A stretch of 9,542 nt of DNA, taken from an uncultured Collinsella sp. GTDB taxonomy: Bacteria; Actinomycetota; Coriobacteriia; Coriobacteriales; Coriobacteriaceae. The notes under the pieces were generated by a model. The model had not been told where the DNA came from, searched no databases, and saw only the letters and a program-made list of their open reading frames with translations. Within the stretch, counting starts at the first letter, position 1. Each line of letters opens with the position of its first letter. Made by a program: the position numbers and the translations under genes. Positions 1 to 5,819 of this stretch are shown piece by piece. The stretch lies in assembly GCA_900544225.1 (NCBI GenBank), contig UQUD01000073.1, positions 1 through 9,542 on the forward strand, in the 5' to 3' direction.

Positions 1-1199
1 ACGCTCGCCGGCACGGCGGCGTTGGCAACCATGGCCTCCAGGCGTGCCACGCGCTCGGCCAATGCCACAATCGTTAAATCAGCCTCGGGACGAGCCAGAC
101 GCGTGCAGGCAATCTCGAGCACCAGGCGCACGTCGCTCGCGCCCCTCATCTCCAGTGCGGCATCGTCGAGCACTGTCAGCACACGAGCCAGGCGGTCGGC
201 AGGATGCTCGCCAAAGGCAGCGGCCTCGGCAGCAAGCGCCTCGGCCTGCTCGGAGCCGCCCTCAAACAACTCGGCACGGGCACCGGCAACGCAGGCAACA
301 TACACGTCGCGCACGTGCGCCACCAGGTCGCGCGTCAGTTCCAGCAGATCGTTACCTTCCTCGACCTGCGCGCGAATAAGCCCATACAGCTCGGCAACAT
401 CGCGATCGGCAATGGCGCGGGAAAACTCGCCCAGAATCTGGTCCGAAACCTCGCCTAAAAGCGAGCGGGCGTCGTCCGCATGCACAGAACCGTTGCCAAA
501 GACGCTCAGCTGCTCCAGCGTGGACAACGCGTCGCGCATGCCGCCCTTTGCATGGCGCGCCACGATAGCCAGCGCCTCGTCGTCGTAATCGAAGCCCTCC
601 TGCTCGCACACGTATGCCAGGCGATGCTCGATATCCTCGTTGCCGATACGGTGGAAATCGAAGCGCTGGCAGCGCGAGAGGATGGTCTCCAGAATCTTTT
701 GCGGGTCGGTGGTGCACAGCACAAAGATCACGTGCGCCGGCGGCTCCTCAAGCGTCTTGAGCAGCGCGTTGAACGCCGCCGTCGTGAGCATGTGGACCTC
801 GTCGATGATATAGATCTTGTACTTGCCGCGCACCGGGGCAAAGTTGACGGAGTTGATGATCTCCTCGCGCACATTGTCCACGCCCGTGCGGGAGGCGGCA
901 TCGAGCTCGTAGACATCGGGGTGGTTGCCCTCGGCGATGAGCTCGCACTCCTCACAGGTGCCGTCGGGCATGCAGCCGCTTGCACCCTCGGCGCGCGCCG
1001 CCTCGGCGTTGCGACACAGTAGCGCCTTGGCCAGAATGCGCGCCATGGTGGTCTTGCCCGTGCCGCGCGGTCCGCAGAACAGGTATGCGTGGGACAGGCG
1101 CCCCTCGGTGATGGCGTGCTCGAGCGTCGAGACGATATGCTGCTGGCCCACCACGGAGTCGAAGGTGAGCGGGCGATACTTTCGGTACAACGATTCCAT
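1..1199 (-). CDS. dnaX: DNA polymerase III subunit gamma/tau, N-terminal part (cut by the left edge)
   Basis: This is the clamp-loader ATPase of the replicative DNA polymerase, which loads the beta sliding clamp at primed sites. The visible 399 residues begin MESLYRKYRP and carry the hallmarks of the family. These are Walker A GPRGTGKT (43-50), a cysteine set C62, C76, C82 and C85 for the structural zinc, Walker B IIDEVHML (131-138), a sensor-1 region CTTDP (162-166) and the SRC arginine finger (175-177). The clamp-loader lid and collar follow. The ATG at 1199 is preceded by GGGGGAG at a good distance, and the conserved N-terminus starts exactly there. The C-terminal part and stop codon lie outside the window, so any tau/gamma frameshift site cannot be seen. 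The gene is divergent from the membrane protein at 1315. Codon use is G/C-ending, like a core chromosomal gene. Identification is certain. Confidence 0.97.
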   Translation of the reverse strand, partial: MESLYRKYRPLTFDSVVGQQHIVSTLEHAITEGRLSHAYLFCGPRGTGKTTMARILAKALLCRNAEAARAEGASGCMPDGTCEECELIAEGNHPDVYELDAASRTGVDNVREEIINSVNFAPVRGKYKIYIIDEVHMLTTAAFNALLKTLEEPPAHVIFVLCTTDPQKILETILSRCQRFDFHRIGNEDIEHRLAYVCEQEGFDYDDEALAIVARHAKGGMRDALSTLEQLSVFGNGSVHADDARSLLGEVSDQILGEFSRAIADRDVAELYGLIRAQVEEGNDLLELTRDLVAHVRDVYVACVAGARAELFEGGSEQAEALAAEAAAFGEHPADRLARVLTVLDDAALEMRGASDVRLVLEIACTRLARPEADLTIVALAERVARLEAMVANAAVPAS

Positions 1200-1267
1200 G
1201 GGTGCTCCCCCGGGTATACTGAGTCTTGTTGCCGCGACGGCCATGCGGTCGCACGGCATACTGCATT

Positions 1268-1304
1268 CATAATAACCCGTACGGCGAGCCCGCCGCGATA
1301 GGAG
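1268..1304 (+). promoter_or_regulatory. Candidate -10 element and ribosome binding site for the 1315 gene
   Basis: The 115-base divergent gap between dnaX and the gene at 1315 must hold promoters for both. CATAAT at 1268-1273 matches the -10 consensus at five of six positions and would give a leader of about 35 bases. I see no convincing -35 at the usual distance. AGGAG at 1300-1304 lies ten bases before the ATG at 1315 and is a clear ribosome binding site. No promoter for dnaX could be assigned with confidence. Confidence 0.35.
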
Positions 1305-1314
1305 TCCAAAGAGC

Positions 1315-2040
1315 ATGGCAGACGCAGAGAGCAACCTCGTCCCCTCCGAAGCAGCCGACCAGGTCGAGGTCGCGCTCGAGGAGCAGGCCGCAGCCGACGA
1401 CGGCATCCTGTACCTCAACGAGTACCAGTACGAAAACGACCTGGTCACCGACTTCGCCCGCCTGGTCGCCTCGCCCAGGCGTCGCGGTTCGCTGTATGTC
1501 GCCGCGGCAATTGCCGCGCTGATCGGCATTGGCATGCTGGTGGCCGGCGGTAACTGGATCAAGTTTGGCGTCGTCCTGATCGTATTCGGCGCCTTTTTGG
1601 CCTGGTGGAGCAAAAACCTGCACCACACGCTCGCCCGTGACTTTATCGACGCCGTCGAGGCCGACGAGTCCATGGGTGGCCGCTATCGCCGCGTCGCTGC
1701 CAACGAGGACGGCCTGATGGTTTGGGGCAAGAGCGGCAAGTCGCAGTTCTTCCCGTTTGAGAAGCTCGACCACGTACTCGACGGCGAGCGCATCTTTGTA
1801 GCCATGTTCGCCGACCAGGGCGTGACTATCCCTAAGGACACCTTTATCCGCGGCGATGCCGAGCAGTTTGGCCCCTTCCTTAAGGCGCGCATCAACAAAA
1901 AGCTCCGCATCGAGACCAAGAAGAAGAAAATGAAGGCCGAGAAGGCTGCCGCCGAGGCCAAGCGGGGCGACAAGGCCGACAAGCCCCAGGACAACAAGGG
2001 CAAGCAGCGCAAGCAGAAGAAGAGCAAGAAGAAGCGCTAG
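1315..2040 (+). CDS. Two-helix membrane protein, YcxB-like, with lysine-rich tail
   Basis: This is a 241-residue membrane protein of unknown function. An acidic N-terminus (1-50) is followed by two closely spaced hydrophobic segments (about 59-78 and 81-98). A soluble domain of about 85 residues comes next, containing NEDGLMVWGKSGKSQFFPF, then VLDGERIFVAMF, then IPKDTF. That order (a strand pair, 'F.F..ld.vl', then an IPK-type strand and a final helix) resembles the C-terminal domain of YcxB-family proteins, a PH-like fold. The last 45 residues are very rich in Lys, Ala and Glu and are probably disordered; they could contact nucleic acid or acidic lipid. The ATG at 1315 follows AGGAG at a ten-base spacing. 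The gene stands alone, divergent from dnaX and convergent with the operon to its right. Family placement is by eye and moderately sure; the role is unknown. Confidence 0.85.
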   Translation: MADAESNLVPSEAADQVEVALEEQAAADDGILYLNEYQYENDLVTDFARLVASPRRRGSLYVAAAIAALIGIGMLVAGGNWIKFGVVLIVFGAFLAWWSKNLHHTLARDFIDAVEADESMGGRYRRVAANEDGLMVWGKSGKSQFFPFEKLDHVLDGERIFVAMFADQGVTIPKDTFIRGDAEQFGPFLKARINKKLRIETKKKKMKAEKAAAEAKRGDKADKPQDNKGKQRKQKKSKKKR

Positions 2041-2059
2041 GGCCGAGCGCCACTGCGAA

Positions 2060-2097
2060 GGGAATCTCATCCCGCTTCAGCGTAGGATGAGGCTCCC
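2060..2097. terminator. Strong hairpin in a convergent gap, probable bidirectional terminator
   Basis: The gap between two convergent genes contains a long inverted repeat. GGGA (2060-2063) pairs with TCCC (2094-2097), CTCATCC (2066-2072) with GGATGAG (2085-2091), and an inner CGC/GCG closes a TTCA loop. The stem is broken only by one mismatch, one wobble and a two-base bulge. There is no T-run on either side, so it is not a textbook intrinsic terminator. Its place between two stop codons still makes transcript ending or 3'-end protection in both directions the likeliest role. Confidence 0.6.
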
Positions 2098-2114
2098 CCA
2101 ACAGGGCCTTCGAG

Positions 2115-2774
2115 CTATTTAACTTCAAACCTGAAGAGCCTTCGCTCCGGCAGATCGGTCATCTTCATCGTATAGGTCCCGGGAAACGCTTTCTCAAAAC
2201 GGACGGTCTCGTAACCTTCGAAATAGTCGTTGGTGTTTTGCATCATGAATGGGACGAGTAACTCGTTCTCCGCCCCAACCTGTACAGCAAACGCAGCAGA
2301 ACCGCCCAGCACCGGCATTGCCTGCGTTATCAGATCGGTATTGACCACAAAGTCATAGTTTGGCGCAGACTCCGGCACCAAATGCCAAACATACGCTTTA
2401 ATTCCGCCTTCGACATTGTCCTTATTCCTGACACGCATCTTTACGGCGATAACACACGTGATGTCGGCGTCCTTCAATTTCGTTTTCGTATCTACGATGC
2501 CATATTTTGAATAATCATCATGCGCACGCTTGAGATACTCGCGCGGCGTGAGCAGCTCTGCCCCGTCTATGCAAAACGAATACCCGTCAGTCGCCACATC
2601 CTTCGACCCCAGAAACGCCCCATCCATCGAGAGCCATTCGCCCTCCGCGTAATATTTTTCAGGAATGACTGTCCGGTTCCCGTTAACGACGCTCACCCTC
2701 ATGCCCGCAAGGCCGGTAACAGCACAGCCAAAAAGCGCGAGCATCGACCTTCTCGTCAACAGGGCCTTCTTCAT
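2115..2774 (-). CDS. Exported or membrane-anchored beta-rich protein, last gene of the ABC operon
   Basis: This is a 219-residue protein of unknown function. The N-terminus reads MKKALLTRRSMLALFGCAVTG. A twin arginine (TRRSML) sits before a short hydrophobic stretch, resembling a Tat signal, and LFGC (cysteine 17) is a marginal lipobox. It is therefore either a lipoprotein or held by an uncleaved anchor. The rest is strand-rich. A segment with ITCVIAVKMRVRN and a late LLVPFMM...VRFEKAFPGTY look like the Ig-like extracellular folds of small Gram-positive lipoproteins (DUF4352/DUF5027 type), but I cannot place the family firmly. The ATG at 2774 has AAAGG 11 bases upstream. A GTG at 2783 overlaps the ATPase stop (GTGA) and is the alternative start, adding three residues. 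As the terminal gene of a transporter operon it may be a substrate-capturing or immunity accessory, like LanI lipoproteins; this is inference. Confidence 0.8.
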   Translation of the reverse strand: MKKALLTRRSMLALFGCAVTGLAGMRVSVVNGNRTVIPEKYYAEGEWLSMDGAFLGSKDVATDGYSFCIDGAELLTPREYLKRAHDDYSKYGIVDTKTKLKDADITCVIAVKMRVRNKDNVEGGIKAYVWHLVPESAPNYDFVVNTDLITQAMPVLGGSAAFAVQVGAENELLVPFMMQNTNDYFEGYETVRFEKAFPGTYTMKMTDLPERRLFRFEVK

Positions 2775-2779
2775 CGCGC

Positions 2780-3424
2780 TCACGACCTTTCCCGAACTTT
2801 CACAACGGCACCGTCGCGCATGCAGTAAACACGATCGGCTAGCTCCTCGAGCACCTCTCCGTCATGGCTAGACAGAAGAACCTCGCGACCCGTTGATGCC
2901 GCCATCGCCACAACGCGCTTGAGCATTTCCACGCCCGCTTCGTCGAGGGCATTCGTTGGCTCATCGAGAACAAGCAGCTTCGGCTTTTCCATAATTGCCG
3001 CAGCTATTCCCAGACGCTGCTTCATCCCAAGCGAGTATGCTCGAAACTTCTTTTTTTCGTCTGCATCGAGCCCCACGAGCCGCAGGGCAGAGCGAATGTC
3101 CTCGGGGGTGGCAACGCCATTGATTTGAGCTATGAGCTCCAGATTGTCGTAACCAGACAGATATCCTAAAAAGGAAGGCGCCTCTATCAACATCCCCAGA
3201 CTCGGCGGAAACGAGATATCCGCCCCAAGTCTTTGGCCATCGATAATAATCTCGCCCTCGGTGGGTCTAATCAATCCGCAGACCGCTCGCATGAGCATGG
3301 TCTTACCCGAACCGTTTATCCCCTGAAGCCCGACCACAGTCCCAGGGTCAACCTCGATAGACACGTTGCGCAGGACATCGTTTTTGCCCATGCGCTTCGA
3401 TACGTCCCTAACGATCACACTCAT
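2780..3424 (-). CDS. ABC transporter ATP-binding protein, LanF/BcrA-like
   Basis: This 214-residue cytoplasmic ATPase powers the two permeases encoded just upstream. Walker A is GINGSGKT (35-42), the signature is YSLGMKQRL (130-138), Walker B is LLVLDEPTNALD (150-161), and the switch histidine lies in SSHD (H187). The Q-loop position reads MLIEAPSF, so glutamate 81 replaces the usual glutamine. This 'E-loop' and its context are typical of ATPases of lantibiotic self-immunity (LanF) and bacitracin resistance (BcrA). The SLGM signature in place of LSGGQ is also common there. The ATG at 3424 overlaps the stop of the preceding permease (ATGA) and has GAGGG seven bases upstream. A longer reading from 3595 would put 57 unrelated residues in front and overlap the permease, so it was not used. 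The family is sure; the substrate is unknown. Confidence 0.93.
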   Translation of the reverse strand: MSVIVRDVSKRMGKNDVLRNVSIEVDPGTVVGLQGINGSGKTMLMRAVCGLIRPTEGEIIIDGQRLGADISFPPSLGMLIEAPSFLGYLSGYDNLELIAQINGVATPEDIRSALRLVGLDADEKKKFRAYSLGMKQRLGIAAAIMEKPKLLVLDEPTNALDEAGVEMLKRVVAMAASTGREVLLSSHDGEVLEELADRVYCMRDGAVVKVRERS

Positions 3425-4257
3425 ATCTTGTCCCTCTTTTCGATAAGGTCGGCCCTTCGAAACCACAGTCCACCCAACGATAGGCATAACGACATAATCA
3501 CAATTGAAAACAAGCCACTCGAGCCCGTCGCAATTCCTTCTTTGACGATTCCACCCCAGCGCAACAGCATCAAGGCATTTCCCAGTAGCGCCCAATGCCG
3601 CGCATATGCCGAACAGATCAGGTAGCTCATTACAACCGCAAATGAAACTGACGGCCCAAGCACAAACCCAACCGTTGCCTGCACAAACGCAAGCGCCTCA
3701 AAAGCAAGAAAGAGACCTGCGAAAAACGGCAGTGCACCTGCTTCGCTCGCCTTGAGAAACCACGGCGCCAAATTAGCCAGCTGAAGCGACTCGCCATGGA
3801 TGACCGCGCTGAACGAGGCACTCACCATCAAGCTCCAAATCACAACAGAGCAAACCACCACGAGCAGCGAAAATGCTGTTATCGCCGCCACTGAGATAAA
3901 ACGCGAGACCCACCAAAGGGTTCTCGCCCGGCATCGGACAAGCGTTTGCAAACCAAACCCGTGCAACGATTCGGCGGGATAATCGAGTGTTGTATAGAGA
4001 ATAAGCAGAATGAGAAATAGCCATCCTAGCGGAGGCACAAACATGACCCCGGGCCTAGGCTCAAACGGAGCAGATCCGGCAAACACGAGCGCAAGATTGT
4101 CCGCAAACCCCAAGGCATCCGTCCTGACCCCATACACAGAAGACAAACCGTAGGCGTACACCAGGTTCGCAACGGTCACTGCCGCAATCGCAATAAAGGT
4201 AATGATGTTCTTCTTCAAAACGGTCCTCAGGTCCGCGGCGACCAGCCTAAACAGCAT
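3421..4257 (-). CDS. ABC transporter permease, second of a pair
   Basis: This 278-residue integral membrane protein has about six hydrophobic segments (roughly 18-40, 72-92, 118-147, 175-199, 203-220 and 247-265). It begins MLFRLVAADLRTVLKKN, a positively charged amphipathic start usual in ABC-2-type exporter permeases. A periplasm-facing stretch (about 41-71) holds several prolines and acidic residues, and a basic cytoplasmic loop, LVRCRARTLWW (106-116), may be the coupling region for the ATPase. The ATG at 4257 shares its A with the TGA of the upstream permease (TGATG) and has GGGAG eight bases before it. A GTG at 4281 would add eight residues and overlap further, so the ATG is preferred. 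With its partner and the E-loop ATPase it probably forms a LanFEG-like complex. Sequence identity to LanE or LanG cannot be judged by eye. Confidence 0.87.
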   Translation of the reverse strand: MLFRLVAADLRTVLKKNIITFIAIAAVTVANLVYAYGLSSVYGVRTDALGFADNLALVFAGSAPFEPRPGVMFVPPLGWLFLILLILYTTLDYPAESLHGFGLQTLVRCRARTLWWVSRFISVAAITAFSLLVVVCSVVIWSLMVSASFSAVIHGESLQLANLAPWFLKASEAGALPFFAGLFLAFEALAFVQATVGFVLGPSVSFAVVMSYLICSAYARHWALLGNALMLLRWGGIVKEGIATGSSGLFSIVIMSLCLSLGGLWFRRADLIEKRDKI

Positions 4258-5138
4258 CAGACCATCTCCCGCCTTTTCCACGCCCCAGAAAAAGCCAACG
4301 AAGCAAGGGTCAATAATATGATTTCCGCAAAACCGGCTCGAATGTCTGGCCAGTTATTCAGCGATTCCGACCTGATGCTGTTGAAGATATTGCAGTTAAA
4401 CCCCACACAAGCCATTACGCCGAAGATCCAGCCATTTGCAAAATGCCACGCAACCATTAGCAGATACGGGACAATTATCGCTTTGATTCTGCTACGAAAC
4501 AAAATTGAGAAGCCAGTTACAGCCATGGATAAAGTCCCGAGCGTGACCGCATCGAACAGCGTGTATGCAAGCACATATAACAAAGGATGTGAATAAAATA
4601 GACCGGAGAAATAGCTATGTAGGTAAAGCCCTACGTAGGTCGACTCATCGACCCGAGGAAGATACGCAGGAAAAAGCATCGAGACAATCAGGAAATTGAC
4701 GAGCAGAGGAATGGCAGTCACTGTAAACGCGGAGAGGAAAGCAGACAGCGCCTTTACGTTCACGTATGCCTTTCTGGAAACGCGCGTGCATATCTGCATG
4801 TCATAACCACTCAAACGCTCAAAGAGGCACGACCAAGATCCGGCCAACATTGCAAGCAGGGGCAGTGCATAGAAAAACACCGACACAGACAGTGGCGCGT
4901 TCGCGCTCACAACAATCCAGTTACCGAAGCTGCTTTCACGTGTTTGACCGAGATAGTTTTTGGCTTGCATGCCAACGCCGTAACCAAAAGAAAGAAGGTT
5001 GTGACGTTCTTTTTCCAAATTTGCCCACGGCTCCAGCGCAGCAGCTATTGCAACTGCGACTGCAATCAAGAGAGCAAAGATAAAAGCTGGGCGTCTTATC
5101 GTTTTCGACAGCTCATATCTTACGAGCCTTTGGTTCAT
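4257..5138 (-). CDS. ABC transporter permease, first of a pair
   Basis: This 293-residue membrane protein starts MNQRLVRYELSKTIRRPAF. The 'RYEL.K.IRRP..' start is usual in ABC-2-type permeases of antimicrobial-peptide and multidrug transporters. Hydrophobic segments lie at about 16-35, 84-104, 132-156, 184-211, 220-247 and 268-287, giving six helices. A large external loop lies between the first two (36-83). The ATG at 5138 is preceded by GGAGGAGG (5143-5150), one of the best ribosome binding sites in the window. A TTG at 5192 would add 18 low-complexity residues translated from that site itself and is rejected. The gene follows the secreted-protein gene after 54 bases that contain a strong hairpin, and it is translationally coupled to the second permease. 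The two permeases differ clearly in sequence, which points to a heterodimer. Confidence 0.88.
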   Translation of the reverse strand: MNQRLVRYELSKTIRRPAFIFALLIAVAVAIAAALEPWANLEKERHNLLSFGYGVGMQAKNYLGQTRESSFGNWIVVSANAPLSVSVFFYALPLLAMLAGSWSCLFERLSGYDMQICTRVSRKAYVNVKALSAFLSAFTVTAIPLLVNFLIVSMLFPAYLPRVDESTYVGLYLHSYFSGLFYSHPLLYVLAYTLFDAVTLGTLSMAVTGFSILFRSRIKAIIVPYLLMVAWHFANGWIFGVMACVGFNCNIFNSIRSESLNNWPDIRAGFAEIILLTLASLAFSGAWKRREMV

Positions 5139-5148
5139 ACGTCCTCCT

Positions 5149-5179
5149 CCCCCTTCCGACCCAGAAAGCCGGAAGGGAG
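5149..5179 (-). promoter_or_regulatory. Intercistronic hairpin overlapping the permease ribosome binding site
   Basis: On the transcribed strand CTCCCTTCCG (5170-5179) pairs with CGGAAGGGGG (5149-5158) across an 11-base loop. This gives ten base pairs with one wobble. It lies between the stop of the secreted-protein gene and the start of the first permease, and its 3' arm takes the first two bases of the GGAGGAGG site. It has no T-run. It could protect the upstream message, partly stop transcription, or dampen permease translation, so that the secreted protein is made in excess over the transporter. Confidence 0.55.
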
Positions 5180-5192
5180 CCAATTCAAACAA

Positions 5193-5705
5193 CTATGCGG
5201 GAAGCTTGCGGAAATGCCCGACGCAGTCGGGGCTCCATACACCAATAACAGTGCCGTAGCCAGACTCCGCCCATGCAGTCAGTCGCGCCGCAGATCGCCC
5301 GTTCTCACGGACGAGGTTATACATTTCCCACTGTCCCTTGTGATTCGAACGATACGTTCCCTGAGTACAATTCATGCTGCCGCTACCGCTTGTGTTATAC
5401 GCACCGTCTGTATATAACCGAAGCGGATTTCCCGTATAACCTTGGATATCCAGATAGAGCGATGAGGAATCATCCTTTTGACGGTAACCAGTTGCACTCG
5501 TCCCGGCACATTGAAAACTAAATGCCCTATCGGCATTGTTCGTACAGGTCGTAATTCCCGTATCGGCGTTTTGAGTAATGCTAGAAACCTGAGAGGTGTC
5601 AAACTCCTCTTGCGCGAACGATGCAGCGGGAACCCCTAGGGACAGACCCGCAGCAATCGCCAACCCGACTCCGATTCGAGTAATAGCGCTCCTTGGCTTA
5701 ATCAT
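5193..5705 (-). CDS. Secreted four-cysteine protein of unknown function
   Basis: This is a 170-residue precursor. It has a basic start (MIKPRSAITR), a hydrophobic core (11-29) and a likely signal-peptidase site after SFA (residue 31), so the mature form has about 139 residues. Cysteines 54, 66, 113 and 161 could form two disulfides outside the cell. The mature part is rich in Ser, Thr, Gly, Tyr and Asn and looks like an all-beta domain, with YRQKDDSSSLYLDI (74-87) and a closing GTVIGVWSPDC (151-161). The C-terminal pattern recalls small secreted proteins of other Gram-positive bacteria, but I cannot name a family. The ATG at 5705 has GGAGAAGG upstream; a TTG at 5717 lies in front of that site and is rejected. 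As first gene before an immunity-type ABC transporter it may be a bacteriocin-like effector, a signal, or a sensor or decoy protein. The function is unproven. Confidence 0.82.
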   Translation of the reverse strand: MIKPRSAITRIGVGLAIAAGLSLGVPAASFAQEEFDTSQVSSITQNADTGITTCTNNADRAFSFQCAGTSATGYRQKDDSSSLYLDIQGYTGNPLRLYTDGAYNTSGSGSMNCTQGTYRSNHKGQWEMYNLVRENGRSAARLTAWAESGYGTVIGVWSPDCVGHFRKLPA

Positions 5706-5734
5706 GGCCTTCTCCAATCAAAAGCGGCTAACAA

Positions 5735-5746
5735 TGCGTCGACGCA
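5735..5746. promoter_or_regulatory. Perfect 12-base palindrome upstream of the secreted-protein gene
   Basis: TGCGTCGACGCA is an exact dyad 29 bases before the ATG at 5705. It has no loop, so it suits a dimeric DNA-binding protein better than an RNA hairpin. The double LuxR-type regulator encoded next door is the obvious candidate ligand. I could not find a convincing -35/-10 pair in the 109-base gap to place it relative to a promoter. Confidence 0.35.
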
Positions 5747-5778
5747 CAGCAACCTTTGCATGAATGGAGAAAGATGTC

Positions 5779-5819
5779 TGTAAACACTCGCTATTGAGTT
5801 GATAATCCAGGCGTTTACA
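5779..5819. repeat. Spaced inverted repeat TGTAAAC/GTTTACA at the end of the regulator gene
   Basis: On the plus strand TGTAAAC (5779-5785) and GTTTACA (5813-5819) form exact 7-base arms around 27 bases. The right arm covers the stop codon of the LuxR-type gene. It could be a weak terminator stem or a pair of operator half-sites for the secreted-protein operon. The arms are short and A+T-rich, so chance is possible. Confidence 0.3.

Noticed and set aside
1267..2070. 267-codon minus-strand frame opposite the YcxB-like gene
   Set aside because: Its leucine- and glycine-rich product mirrors G+C-rich codons on the other strand; it has no start signals, and the plus frame has a ribosome binding site and plausible domains.
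3425..3595. N-terminal extension of the ABC ATPase
   Set aside because: It would add 57 residues unlike any ABC ATPase and overlap the permease by 175 bases; the ATG at 3424 has a ribosome binding site and an ATGA overlap.
5756..5784. Promoter for the secreted-protein operon using TTTACA (minus strand) as -35
   Set aside because: At 15 to 18 bases downstream only ATGCAA-like hexamers occur, with no acceptable -10.
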